DNA of 64,000 bases, from the IMG/VR virus record IMGVR_UViG_3300032173_000002, positions 1 to 64,000 of that record; one strand, 5' to 3'. Positions 32,945 through 41,400 of the stretch are shown here, in pieces. The position numbers and the translations under genes are program-made. The notes beneath the pieces are model-generated. The model made no database searches. It was not told where the DNA came from and was given only the letters and a program-made list of their open reading frames with translations. Numbering within the stretch: position 1 is the first letter of the stretch; each line of letters opens with the position of its first letter. Source of the stretch: a virus.

Positions 32945-33370
32945 ATGATCTGGAAGTTGACTCCTGAATGCTGGTGGGCGGATCAATTTACTGGTAATGA
33001 CCAACTGGATGGAGCTAAGGCCATTATAGCAGTGGCGGATAATCTGGATATTGATCCCAATCGTTATGATGTTCCTTTTTTTCGTTTTCCTATTGAGGAT
33101 GACTCTCATATTGATCCAAGGATGATCTCTCTGGTGTTTACTGCTATGCGGTCTTGTGTAGAGTGTTTTTGTGCTCCTTTTCTCCTGATGTGCAGGGCAG
33201 GACAGTCCAGGTCCCCCTCATTTGCTGCATTATGGCTGTCCTGGAGTAAGGGTTGTTCCTATCAAGAAGCTATGAAGCGAATACGAGAACTGCGGACTGA
33301 AACTTTTCCCCATGAGAAGACTTGGCGACAGCTTGAACAATGGAGCATAGAACATGTTGGGCAATACTGA
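32945..33370 (+). CDS. Dual-specificity-phosphatase-like protein
   Basis: 141 residues. The segment LLMCRAGQSRSPSFAA contains the C-x5-R phosphate-binding loop (CRAGQSR) of cysteine-based phosphatases, followed by the typical helix and the GCSYQEAMKRIRELR segment seen in dual-specificity phosphatases. The usual His before the Cys is replaced by Met. Substrates could be phosphoproteins, nucleotides or RNA 5' ends. It is the first gene after the repeat arm and overlaps the methyltransferase. Confidence 0.7.
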   Translation: MIWKLTPECWWADQFTGNDQLDGAKAIIAVADNLDIDPNRYDVPFFRFPIEDDSHIDPRMISLVFTAMRSCVECFCAPFLLMCRAGQSRSPSFAALWLSWSKGCSYQEAMKRIRELRTETFPHEKTWRQLEQWSIEHVGQY

Positions 33371-34037
33371 GGAGATTTGTAGAGCAGCTATAGAGAGGAT
33401 CCCCAGGAGAGTACTTGATTTAGGTGGTTCAGTAAACACCTTTTCTCTGGCTACTGTAGTTGTAGATCCTTATCCAGAAGACGAGTATGCAGTTCAGAGA
33501 GGGAATGTTCCTTTCTCTGTCCCGGAAGGGGTTCAGTTTGTAAAGGCGTTTGGGGAGGATCTGCCTTTCCCGGATGACAGTTTCGATTTTGTGGTCTGCT
33601 CGGAAACTCTGAATCATTGTAAGGACCCTGTGAAAGTGATTGAGGAGATGAAGCGGGTATCTCCAAGAGGGTATATTGATGTCCCCTCTGCAATCCATGA
33701 AGTATTTGAGCCTCATGCTGAGCATTTGTGGAGATGCTTTCGTTTAGAAGATGGGACCTTAGCATTTCATGAACGCAGACCGAATGATGTGATTACCATG
33801 GTGGAGCGACTTATAGGGGCCTTTACCTGGAAAGCTGGTGGGGAGTTACAGAAGGAATACAGAGAGCGGGAGCAAGCCTGTGTGGACCATTTCTACATCC
33901 AGTTTCTGTGGGATCGTGAGAATTTGTTTGCTCGGTATCTTACAGATGAGGAGGTATTGTCTCAGGAGCTAAGAAGGGCAATTGCCGAGGAGGACTGGGT
34001 TCCCGAAGAGATAAGGAGGCTTTTGCTTTTGATATGA
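33354..34037 (+). CDS. SAM-dependent methyltransferase-like protein
   Basis: 227 residues. The class I methyltransferase fold is visible: RRVLDLGGSVNTFSLATVVV (motif I region, shortened), AFGEDLPFPDDSFDFVVCSE (motif III/IV of the type 11 family) and IEEMKRVSPRGYIDVPSAIH. The glycine loop is atypical (LGGSV). It lies among glycosyltransferases and probably modifies a small molecule or sugar. The substrate is unknown. Confidence 0.65.
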   Translation: MLGNTEEICRAAIERIPRRVLDLGGSVNTFSLATVVVDPYPEDEYAVQRGNVPFSVPEGVQFVKAFGEDLPFPDDSFDFVVCSETLNHCKDPVKVIEEMKRVSPRGYIDVPSAIHEVFEPHAEHLWRCFRLEDGTLAFHERRPNDVITMVERLIGAFTWKAGGELQKEYREREQACVDHFYIQFLWDRENLFARYLTDEEVLSQELRRAIAEEDWVPEEIRRLLLLI

Positions 34038-34072
34038 GTAGAACACAGGAGATTCTGAACGAGTTTGAATAG
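34034..34072 (+). CDS. Tag-only mini-ORF (12 aa)
   Basis: ATG 34034 overlaps the methyltransferase stop. The whole peptide is MSRTQEILNEFE then TAG. It is exactly the recurring N-terminal tag with nothing attached. An aaggagg lies about 14 bases upstream, a long but possible spacing. It may be a residual tag of a lost gene, or a functional free peptide. Confidence 0.4.
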   Translation: MSRTQEILNEFE

Positions 34073-34087
34073 GACTGAAAAGAGACC

Positions 34088-34999
34088 ATGGAAAAGTGGG
34101 GCATCGTCCTTTGTACTTATGGAAATAGTGAGCAGCGACTCACAAAGCTGTTAGAGTCTCTGCACCAGCAGGGGGAAGGCGGAATTCCTTTTGACCTTTG
34201 GATTAGAGGGTCAGTTCTCACTTACCAGCAAGAGCTTGCCCATCGGGAGATTGCTGAGCGATATGGGGCTGAATATATGGAGTCTGCTCGGTGGCGAGTT
34301 TATGAGCCAGCCAGGGCAATCCGAATCGTCCAGAATCCTTACATTGCTATCTTGAAAGATGATATTGTGATGGGGAAGCATTGGCTGGAAGCAATGGACT
34401 TTTTCTGGGAAAATAATGAGAGGGTTGGTTCTGTGGGCTGGGGGTACATCCAAGCGGAGGAGTTGGTAGCAGCGGGGATTTGGGAAGAGGAAGACGATTT
34501 CTGGACTAAACCGATTCCTTCCCTTTCTCGCAAGGAGATCCTTGAACTGATTCCGATAGAGAAGAGGAGTGTGGATTACCGAGCACCAGTGGATACTCCT
34601 ACTTTGACTGATGCTCCCTGCCCTATGGCTTGGACTCTGAGAAGAGAGGATTTTGTAAGGCTCAATGGATTTGTAATGGTGGGGCCTGGGGATAACTCTT
34701 GTATGTATGCTGATCTCTGCTGGGATCATGGACTGATCTGTGTGAACATTCCTTTTCCTCCTTTGTTTCATCGGCGGGAGACTTCCACCAGAGAGTATTG
34801 TAGAGACCGAAACATTCCGAATCTTGGACATGATCCTGGGATCTGGAGAAAGCCTCATTTGGAAGAAGAGTACTGCAAAAGATGGGAGGTTCCCAGCTTT
34901 TGGTGGAGGAGGAATTATACGACAGATACATATATCAAACCCTTGCTGGAGAGCAGATTCCTTTCAACCTTGAGATACTGGAGTCCCAAAAATGAGTAG
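34088..34999 (+). CDS. Glycosyltransferase (GT2-like)
   Basis: 303 residues. It begins with a GT-A-type strand (WGIVLCTYGNSEQRLTKLLE) and has NPYIAILKDDIVMGKHWLEA near residue 90, the DxD-like position of GT2 enzymes. MAWTLRREDFVRLNGFVMVG (about 180-200) matches the acceptor-side region of GT2. It probably transfers a sugar from a nucleotide sugar. It overlaps a tag-only ORF at its 3' end. Confidence 0.7.
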   Translation: MEKWGIVLCTYGNSEQRLTKLLESLHQQGEGGIPFDLWIRGSVLTYQQELAHREIAERYGAEYMESARWRVYEPARAIRIVQNPYIAILKDDIVMGKHWLEAMDFFWENNERVGSVGWGYIQAEELVAAGIWEEEDDFWTKPIPSLSRKEILELIPIEKRSVDYRAPVDTPTLTDAPCPMAWTLRREDFVRLNGFVMVGPGDNSCMYADLCWDHGLICVNIPFPPLFHRRETSTREYCRDRNIPNLGHDPGIWRKPHLEEEYCKRWEVPSFWWRRNYTTDTYIKPLLESRFLSTLRYWSPKNE

Positions 35000-35066
35000 A
35001 GCAGAACAGCTGATTAGAATGTGTGAAACGGATGGAGTCCCTGATACCTCTTGGAGTGGGAAGTAA
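34992..35066 (+). CDS. Tag-only mini-ORF (24 aa)
   Basis: ATG 34992 to TAA 35064-35066 encodes MSRAEQLIRMCETDGVPDTS and four more residues. The first 12 match the recurring tag. It overlaps the end of the upstream glycosyltransferase, and the next glycosyltransferase frame can begin at TTG 35068 just after it. It is not fused to any domain. Confidence 0.4.
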   Translation: MSRAEQLIRMCETDGVPDTSWSGK

Positions 35067-35067
35067 T

Positions 35068-35958
35068 TTGAGTTCAATCATTTTGAAACATGATTGCGCT
35101 GGTTTTGGAGAAGTGATAGCGATGGAGCCCACCATTCGCTATTGGAGAGAGAAGGGGTGCAATGTGTTTCTTGAAGCAAGAAACCCAAATCTGTCTCTAT
35201 TAGCTTCTCTGCTCGGCGCAGGATATATCCAAACAGGAAAAGTTAGACCCAGTAACTCTATCCTTTTCCACCTGGAAGGTAGGGTCTGTTTATTCGAAAC
35301 ATTGCTCACTCTGGGTAACCGAGCAAAAGGACATCTCCTCTCCTGTGGACCGCCTCCTAGCTTCTTACAAAATGGTTACTGTAAGCCCCGGATGAGAGCA
35401 GGAGCAACTCTTCCTCCTGTTTCAGATGAAGTGAAGGGGGAAGTGAGGGATCGTATTTTTGTTCAGCTGTATGCTGGAGAGACTTACAAAGCACCCCCTG
35501 TTTCCTGGTATGTAGAATTTTTGAATAGCTTGAGTCAATACGGATGGAAGGGTTTTACTGTCCTGGGGGACTCCAGATTTGTTTTGAACTTCCCTGTGCC
35601 CAGTGATTTTCTTGTGTTGAGAGAAAGTAACATCCTGAAGTCTCTCTCCATTTTCAGGGAAGCTTATGCAGCAGTTGTTCTGGATTCTTTGTGGCTTCAA
35701 GCAGCAGGAATGTTAGATAAACCTGCTTTGGCTCTCTGTGGTCCTTATACTTCTCCTGGAAGAGTGGAAGATTTCAAGCAAGTGGTTCTATTTCCCAACT
35801 ATTGTCCACATGCTCCTTGCTGGAGGACTTCGACCAAGGCGTGCCTGATAAGCGGGGGAGCTTGCAAATGCCTGGAACCACCGATGGGTATGTTCATTCC
35901 GTTCTTCATCGACTTTATGAAAGGAGTGACCACTGGTGCTCTCGGAAAGAGATCGTGA
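35068..35958 (+). CDS. Glycosyltransferase (GT9/heptosyltransferase-like)
   Basis: 296 residues from TTG 35068, chosen because it begins at the first strand of the fold (SIILKHDCAGFGEVIAMEPT, the GD/GE-loop of GT9) and lies after the mini-ORF; GTG 35023 is the longer choice. The C-terminal nucleotide domain has KPALALCGPYTSPGRVEDFK, typical of GT9. A closing Cys cluster (CPHAPCWRT ... CLISGGACKCLEPP) is an unusual addition, perhaps a metal site. Confidence 0.7.
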   Translation: MSSIILKHDCAGFGEVIAMEPTIRYWREKGCNVFLEARNPNLSLLASLLGAGYIQTGKVRPSNSILFHLEGRVCLFETLLTLGNRAKGHLLSCGPPPSFLQNGYCKPRMRAGATLPPVSDEVKGEVRDRIFVQLYAGETYKAPPVSWYVEFLNSLSQYGWKGFTVLGDSRFVLNFPVPSDFLVLRESNILKSLSIFREAYAAVVLDSLWLQAAGMLDKPALALCGPYTSPGRVEDFKQVVLFPNYCPHAPCWRTSTKACLISGGACKCLEPPMGMFIPFFIDFMKGVTTGALGKRS

Positions 35959-36586
35959 ACGAGTGAAAGCTTCCCTTTCTAGCTGGTTTCAATCCTCCCG
36001 GTTTAGGACCGAAGAGAAGGGATGTCTTAGTGACGATTCCTACGAAGAGGAGGATCAGAAAGAGCGAATAAGCTGGTTGCTATCTCGCTGTTATGGAAGA
36101 GTATTAGATATTGGCTGTGGAGTCGGGCATCTGCTCTCTTTCTATCCGGAGCCTGCTGTTGGAATAGATAATCGGATCTATTATATTGCTACTGCTCAAC
36201 TTCAGGATCAGAATCCTCATCACCATTACTACTGCGTAGATGTGGCAGTGGGGCTTCCTTTTAGGAAAGCTGAGTTTGACACAGTAGTTCTAGCTGAGAT
36301 TCTTGAGCATTTGTCTTTCTCCAATGCAATATTTGTATTGAGAGAGGCCATTCGCTGTGGCGAGATTGTGCTGTTGACTCTTCCTTACATGCGGGAGAAC
36401 GGTTACCATATCCCAGATGTGGAGAGTGGGGAGCATAAGTGGAGTCCCAGCAAGCCAATGATCGAGTGGCTGATTAGAGACGCAGGGGGACAGGTCGTAA
36501 ATTCGGAGGAGATTTCCAATGGCAGATTTTTAGGCCTGGAGGTTGTGGGAGCGGATGAAAAAGACCACTCTAATTCGATTGCCTAA
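35936..36586 (+). CDS. SAM-dependent methyltransferase
   Basis: 216 residues from GTG 35936 (aaggagtg upstream). Motif I is intact: GRVLDIGCGVGHLLSFYPEP. EFDTVVLAEILEHLSFSNAI is the motif IV region of the type 11/12 family, followed by VLLTLPYMRENGYHIPDVES. It overlaps both the glycosyltransferase and the radical SAM genes, so all three belong to one coupled operon. Small-molecule methylation is likely; the target is unknown. Confidence 0.8.
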   Translation: MLSERDRERVKASLSSWFQSSRFRTEEKGCLSDDSYEEEDQKERISWLLSRCYGRVLDIGCGVGHLLSFYPEPAVGIDNRIYYIATAQLQDQNPHHHYYCVDVAVGLPFRKAEFDTVVLAEILEHLSFSNAIFVLREAIRCGEIVLLTLPYMRENGYHIPDVESGEHKWSPSKPMIEWLIRDAGGQVVNSEEISNGRFLGLEVVGADEKDHSNSIA

Positions 36587-37865
36587 CTTTCACCTCCATA
36601 ACGAGAGGCAGCAGCCTCCATTAGGTCTTCTTTATCTTGCTGCCTATCTTCGGGAGAGAGATCTTCCTGTTGATGTGGTGGATTTAGCGGGGATTCCTCC
36701 AGAGGACTGGGACTCGATGGTCCCCGATAATAGTCTTGTCTATGGTATCACAGCAACTTCTCCAGACTATGGAATGGCTAGAAAGATGTTAGGTTTTCTT
36801 CGTGGTAGAAATGGTCATCAGGCCAAGGTGATCATCGGCGGGGTTCATTCTACAGTAATGCCTATTCAGTGCGTGGAAGATGGATTTGATGCAGCGGTGG
36901 TGGGAGAGGGAGAGCAAACCCTCCTGGAAATTGTAACTGGCACTCCTTTGTCAGAAGTGGAAGGACTGGCTTATCGGGAGAATGGAAAGATAGTGGTGAA
37001 TCCTCGCCGTCCTATGCTACCCACAATTGACCATTTTCCATTTCCTTCCAGAGACTTCTTGCCCAGGGAAAATGTAGTCTCAACGGACTTGGTTACGGAC
37101 TCCTTACCAGCTACAGTAATCACTACTTCAAGGGGATGTCCTTTCCGGTGCTCCTTCTGTGTCCAGCAAATTTGGATGAATCGTTGGAGGCACCGAACCG
37201 CACAGAGTATAAGGGCAGAACTGGAATTGATTAAAAGAGATTACCCGGAGGTAAGGGAGATACGATTTGTAGATGATATGGTGGGACTGAATGGAAAGCA
37301 TAGTAGAGAGATTTGCGAAGCATTTAAGGGAATGGGTTTGTCCTGGCGTTGCCATCTACGGGTAGGGGTGGCGACAGAGAGCCTTCTGGAGAGCTTCAAG
37401 GAGGTAGGGTGTGTAGAGATTAGTATCGGAGTGGAGTCGGGCGATGAAAGGATTTTGAAGCATAATCACAAGGGATGGTCGAATATCCCTCAAGCTGCTG
37501 CCTTGTTCAGGACTGCCAAAAAGCTCGGATTGAGAACAAGAGCTTATTTCATTATTGGCCTCCCTGGCGAGGCCCCAGAAAGTGTGGAAAGGACTTGCCA
37601 GACTATTAAGGAGATAGAAGCGGATGCGGTAAATATATTCTCCTTTGTCCCTTACCCAGGATGTGATGTTTGGGAGCATCCGGAGAAGTATGATTATCAG
37701 CTTCTGGATACGAATTTAGATAGTTTTTGGATGGTTGGGAAGGGACATCGGTTTGTTGGAAGGACCAGCGCAATGGATGTAGATCAGCTAGAGGAGGCTT
37801 ATCAGAAGGCTTGGAATGTAGCAAGGGAATCTGGTAAGGCAAACTGGATGAAAGGATGGGAGTGA
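36555..37865 (+). CDS. B12-binding-type radical SAM enzyme
   Basis: 436 residues from ATG 36555 (GTG 36543 also possible). The N-terminal 130 residues resemble a cobalamin-binding domain (PPLGLLYLAAYLRERDLPVD; KVIIGGVHSTVMP). The radical SAM core has the cluster motif RGCPFRCSFC (C-x3-C-x2-C) near 200, then EIRFVDDMVGL and VEISIGVESGDERILKHNHK. This family performs methylation of unactivated carbons or other rearrangements. It is rare in phages and here sits in a sugar/methyl operon. Confidence 0.85.
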   Translation: MKKTTLIRLPNFHLHNERQQPPLGLLYLAAYLRERDLPVDVVDLAGIPPEDWDSMVPDNSLVYGITATSPDYGMARKMLGFLRGRNGHQAKVIIGGVHSTVMPIQCVEDGFDAAVVGEGEQTLLEIVTGTPLSEVEGLAYRENGKIVVNPRRPMLPTIDHFPFPSRDFLPRENVVSTDLVTDSLPATVITTSRGCPFRCSFCVQQIWMNRWRHRTAQSIRAELELIKRDYPEVREIRFVDDMVGLNGKHSREICEAFKGMGLSWRCHLRVGVATESLLESFKEVGCVEISIGVESGDERILKHNHKGWSNIPQAAALFRTAKKLGLRTRAYFIIGLPGEAPESVERTCQTIKEIEADAVNIFSFVPYPGCDVWEHPEKYDYQLLDTNLDSFWMVGKGHRFVGRTSAMDVDQLEEAYQKAWNVARESGKANWMKGWE

Positions 37866-37866
37866 G

Positions 37867-38262
37867 TTGGCACTTGCTGAGGAGTTGGATCAGGCACTGA
37901 TTCGTTATCTGAAGGCAGTTAGGCTGGAGGGACTTGCTGAGGGAGAAGCATGGAGAACATATGTTTCTCCTGTTTCTGAGCGATGTAAGGAAGTCCTTGG
38001 CTCTGTAAAACCGTCTGAGCTCAGTCATATTGTGGACCTTCTACTGGCCATCCACAAAGCGATTTGGGATAGGGATACTCATGTTCGCAATTTCTCCGGC
38101 CCGTTTCTTGGAGACGATGGGAAAATGACCCTAATTGGATTGTTAGCGATTGATGCCCGTGATTTCAACCATCTGAGAGTAAGAACTGTGAATCTTTTGA
38201 AGGCAATTCTTGGGGAAGATGATGGCGAGCCTAACTTGAAGGATGGTAGGCTAACTCGATGA
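37867..38262 (+). CDS. Helical hypothetical protein (131 aa)
   Basis: TTG 37867, two bases after the radical SAM stop. The start MALAEELDQALIRYLKAVRL is a loose relative of the tag but lacks the MS(K/R)A core. The body is helical (LSHIVDLLLAIHKAIWDRDT; FNHLRVRTVNLLKAILGEDD). No family is recognised. Confidence 0.55.
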   Translation: MALAEELDQALIRYLKAVRLEGLAEGEAWRTYVSPVSERCKEVLGSVKPSELSHIVDLLLAIHKAIWDRDTHVRNFSGPFLGDDGKMTLIGLLAIDARDFNHLRVRTVNLLKAILGEDDGEPNLKDGRLTR

Positions 38263-38302
38263 GCTAATAGGATGAACAGATAAGAGAAAGGAATTCAAGA
38301 TA

Positions 38303-39226
38303 GTGGAACCCATTACTATTGGGGTCAATACTAGGAATCGTCCTGAAGCCCTTGCTGTTCAAATCCACTCCATCATTCACCAGACTTACCCTTTCTGGTC
38401 TTTGATAATCATGGATTGTAGCGACATCCCTGTGATTCAGTTGGAGCCGATTCAGAAGCTTCTGGAGCTTGCCAAGAAGCTAGGGCATTCTGTTCAGGTT
38501 ATCAGGCATAAATCTACTTTTGGTATTCCCCAGACCTACCAGAAGCTAATGGAAATATCGAACACCGAGCTGAATGTAAGGGAGGAAGATGATGCTCCAT
38601 GGCATCCAGAGCTTCTCATTAGGCTTTACGAGGAGATGGTTAAGAATCCTAACTTGGGAGCGGCAGGACCTACCTGTCCTAACTGGAATGATGCTGGGGC
38701 AGTGCATAATACTTGGCCGGGAACTAATTACTTCTACATAACTGATAATCATGCTTGGCGACAGCAGTTGGGTCCGGTTTTGATAGCGGATGATGTTCAG
38801 CGCAGACCATGGCCGTCCGTGGAGCCTATTCCTGTGTGCGTGATGCATGGTGGGTTTATGTATCGTAAGAGTTTGATGGTAAAAGCTGGTGGATTCTGCA
38901 CGAATCTTTCTACCCAGGGACACAGGGAAGAGACCTGGGCTTCCTTGCGGTTGTTTCTTTCGGGTGCGGATATTCTATTTGTTCCCAGAGCCATTCGATG
39001 GCATCTGGAACTTCAATCTGGAGGTAGCAGGGACAGATCAGTTGACAATGATCGGATGGCCCTAAAAATGAGAGATGAAAGACTTTTCCAAGACTGGATG
39101 AGGGGTGTGTTAGGGTCGGGCAATTCCCGCATATCGGAGATACCTATCTTCGCTGACGAAAGTTTACGGGAGAGGATTAGTGCCCAGCAGGCATTAGAAC
39201 TATTAACCGAATGTAAAGTGGGGTAG
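38303..39226 (+). CDS. Glycosyltransferase (GT2-like)
   Basis: 307 residues from GTG 38303. The GT-A start ITIGVNTRNRPEALAVQIHS is clear, and NTELNVREEDDAPWHPELLI near residue 95 supplies the DxD-type metal site (EDD). A later MHGGFMYRKSLMVKAGGFCT fits the acceptor domain of GT2. It is the third transferase in this operon, so a multi-sugar product is plausible. Confidence 0.75.
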   Translation: MEPITIGVNTRNRPEALAVQIHSIIHQTYPFWSLIIMDCSDIPVIQLEPIQKLLELAKKLGHSVQVIRHKSTFGIPQTYQKLMEISNTELNVREEDDAPWHPELLIRLYEEMVKNPNLGAAGPTCPNWNDAGAVHNTWPGTNYFYITDNHAWRQQLGPVLIADDVQRRPWPSVEPIPVCVMHGGFMYRKSLMVKAGGFCTNLSTQGHREETWASLRLFLSGADILFVPRAIRWHLELQSGGSRDRSVDNDRMALKMRDERLFQDWMRGVLGSGNSRISEIPIFADESLRERISAQQALELLTECKVG

Positions 39227-39234
39227 GGAGCAAA

Positions 39235-39678
39235 ATGAGCAGAGCAGGAAGAATCATTGAACTGCTAGAGGAAGTAGATATGGGTGCTCAATGTACTTGT
39301 GATGATCCACTTCCGATGAAGTATGGACAATGGGACCCACCTGTTTATGTCTGTGCCAAATGCGGTAAGAATTTCATGAAACGAGTAGAGTCTGGTGAAG
39401 TGGTAGTAGGGGAATCAAAGGCGAAAAGTCTTGGGCTTGTAGAACAGGGAGAAGGGAAGACTTATATAGCGGTTGGCCCCCTGTGCTGGGGCAAAGCATC
39501 CAGCAGGGAAGACGCTATTAAAAGCTGTAAGGGATTCTGGCCTTCGTATATTAAGTTTTCTCCTGAGAAGGTAAGTATTTATGTAACAGATGATCCAAAT
39601 GCGTGGGTTGATGAGTACGGCATGATCCATTATAGAGGAAGTCTTGAGCAGATTCAGAAAGCAGGACCTGTGAGATGA
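39235..39678 (+). CDS. Tagged zinc-binding protein (147 aa)
   Basis: 147 residues beginning MSRAGRIIELLEEVDMG, a strong example of the tag. A zinc site follows at once: AQCTCDD and VCAKCGKNF. The body is mixed (KTYIAVGPLCWGKASSREDA; VSIYVTDDPNAWVDEYGMIH). No enzyme family is recognised. The tag suggests packaging in the head. Confidence 0.65.
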   Translation: MSRAGRIIELLEEVDMGAQCTCDDPLPMKYGQWDPPVYVCAKCGKNFMKRVESGEVVVGESKAKSLGLVEQGEGKTYIAVGPLCWGKASSREDAIKSCKGFWPSYIKFSPEKVSIYVTDDPNAWVDEYGMIHYRGSLEQIQKAGPVR

Positions 39679-39710
39679 ATAGCAATGCAAGAAAGGTCAT
39701 CGAGTTGTGA
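39675..39710 (+). CDS. Tag-only mini-ORF (11 aa)
   Basis: ATG 39675 overlaps the preceding TGA. The peptide is MNSNARKVIEL, then TGA at 39708-39710. Reading past the stop gives GRFEIDIDRNLRDIS in the same frame, so this looks like a tagged small gene broken by a stop codon, just before the ATP-grasp-like gene. Confidence 0.3.
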   Translation: MNSNARKVIEL

Positions 39711-39754
39711 GGGCGGTTCGAGATTGATATTGATCGGAATTTGAGGGATATAAG

Positions 39755-41071
39755 TTGATTCATGCAAGGGATTTTCTTGAGGATCGAATAGTAAGGGAGC
39801 AGAGCTATACCACAGGAGTGGATTTATCCAAGAAGACTGTTTTGGTTTATGATTTTGGTCTTTTCTCTGGAATAGCGGAGCGCCTCGGTAGAAGCTTCGG
39901 AAAGGTCTATTACCATGTTCCGTGGGAGGACGCCTATCCCAGGGCTGGAAAGGCCCTCGTTGGGCGAGGTCTTCCTGGAGTGGAGAAGGCTTTGGAGTTT
40001 TGGCCTTTGGTGGACAAAGTGGACCTGATTTTCTTCCCGGATACTCATTGCTCAGCACTGGCAAGACACCTGAAGGATCTAGGTTATCCTGTTGCTGCTG
40101 CCTTGGAGGCGGAGAGTTTGGAACTGGACAGGGCTTTCGGTAGGCAAGTTCAGAAAGAGATGGGTTTGGACTACCAAAAGACAGATCGAGTAATTGGTGT
40201 CTCCAACTTGCTAAAGTATCTTGCAGACTATCCAGATGGTGGAAAGTATGTGAAGATTGATATATTCCGGGGAGAAGTGGAAACATTTCAGCACATTGAC
40301 TTACCTACCAGCAAAGGGATTTTGGATGTGTTTACCGCAGATATGGGACCCGCAGCAGAGACCATTCCCTTTTTAGTGGAGGAGAAGGTATCTGGTGTGG
40401 AAGGGGGTCTAGATACCATCGTTTGGGATGGGGAGACTCTTTCTCCTACTTGGTTTAGCTACCTTGATGAAAATGCCTATATTGCTAAGACGATGGATTT
40501 CAAAGAAGTTCCTGACCCGTTTCGGAAAGTTCACGAAGGGTTAGCTCCGGTATTCCGTAAATGGGGCACTAAGTTTTTCTTCTCCACTGAGATTATTTAT
40601 GGAAAGAGTCATAGTAAGGCATATCTGATAGATTATACTCTGCGGAACGCAAATCCCTGTATCTCTACTTTACAAGCGGAGGTGATCAAGAACTTCCCGG
40701 AGCTGATTTGGGCTATGGGTACTGGGGAGAGAGTGGATCCCTGGATCGAGGCTCCATATTGTGGTAGTGTGATACTCAACTCTCGGTGGTTCATAAATAA
40801 CTGGGGACATGTGAAGGTGGATCCCTCTGTGAAGCCTTTTGTTACTTTTCGCTTTCACTATCGGGATAAGGACGGAGAGCCGTATCGGTTGCCTGGCTAC
40901 TCCTCGATGGTGGCTTTTGCTTTGGCTTGGGGGGACTCGGTAGAAGAGGTGATTGCCCTTCTGGAGGAAAGGCAAGCAAAGGTGAGCTTCCCTTGTCAGG
41001 AGAAGTCTTTTCCCAGGGACGAGATAATGAAGGGTTTAGCTGCTTTTGAGAAGGAAGGTATCGAATTCTAA
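39755..41071 (+). CDS. Tagged ATP-grasp-like protein
   Basis: 438 residues from TTG 39755, giving MIHARDFLEDRIVREQ, which fits the tag pattern. Residues about 25-150 form a Rossmann-like domain (KKTVLVYDFGLFSGIAERLG; KVDLIFFPDTHCSALARHL). The later part has ATP-grasp-like features resembling carbamoyl-phosphate/PurD folds: FLVEEKVSGVEGGLDTIVWD and ETPLVIDYTLRNAN-type acidic residues (SKAYLIDYTLRNANP). It may ligate an amino acid or other acid. Enzyme class is inferred, not certain. Confidence 0.6.
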   Translation: MIHARDFLEDRIVREQSYTTGVDLSKKTVLVYDFGLFSGIAERLGRSFGKVYYHVPWEDAYPRAGKALVGRGLPGVEKALEFWPLVDKVDLIFFPDTHCSALARHLKDLGYPVAAALEAESLELDRAFGRQVQKEMGLDYQKTDRVIGVSNLLKYLADYPDGGKYVKIDIFRGEVETFQHIDLPTSKGILDVFTADMGPAAETIPFLVEEKVSGVEGGLDTIVWDGETLSPTWFSYLDENAYIAKTMDFKEVPDPFRKVHEGLAPVFRKWGTKFFFSTEIIYGKSHSKAYLIDYTLRNANPCISTLQAEVIKNFPELIWAMGTGERVDPWIEAPYCGSVILNSRWFINNWGHVKVDPSVKPFVTFRFHYRDKDGEPYRLPGYSSMVAFALAWGDSVEEVIALLEERQAKVSFPCQEKSFPRDEIMKGLAAFEKEGIEF

Positions 41072-41092
41072 GGAGACAGAAAGGAGACAGAA

Positions 41093-41317
41093 ATGAGCAA
41101 AGCGCAGGAGTTACTAACTCAACTTCTTGAGCGGGATGTAGGTTCTGTTTACTCTAAAGCAGTTTCCTTGGGATATACCTACATTCGTGGGGGGAAACCT
41201 GATAAGACAGGCAAAGTCTGGCTGACCAGGTTTACCAAGTCGGGTGACCCGGATAGCCCTGCTATTTTTGTTGGGTATGATGAGGAGACGGGAGAGTTTG
41301 TAGTAGAGGAAGAGTAG
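41093..41317 (+). CDS. Tagged small protein (74 aa)
   Basis: 74 residues; begins MSKAQELLTQLLERD. Its first 20 nucleotides equal those of the gene at 41401, pointing to duplication of the tag. The body is strand-rich (YTYIRGGKPDKTGKVWLTRF) with an acidic end. No function is recognised. Confidence 0.65.
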   Translation: MSKAQELLTQLLERDVGSVYSKAVSLGYTYIRGGKPDKTGKVWLTRFTKSGDPDSPAIFVGYDEETGEFVVEEE

Positions 41318-41318
41318 A

Positions 41319-41375
41319 GTGTCGAATTCTAAGCCTAAGACCAGGGCTATGCAATTCCTTGAAGATGGTGATTAG
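41319..41375 (+). CDS. Tag-like mini-ORF (18 aa)
   Basis: GTG 41319 follows gaggaagagtaga. The peptide MSNSKPKTRAMQFLEDGD contains a tag-like end (R-A-M-Q-F-L-E-D). It ends just before the next tagged gene. Small and uncertain. Confidence 0.3.
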   Translation: MSNSKPKTRAMQFLEDGD

Positions 41376-41400
41376 CAGGAACGGAAAAGGGAGGCTAAAA

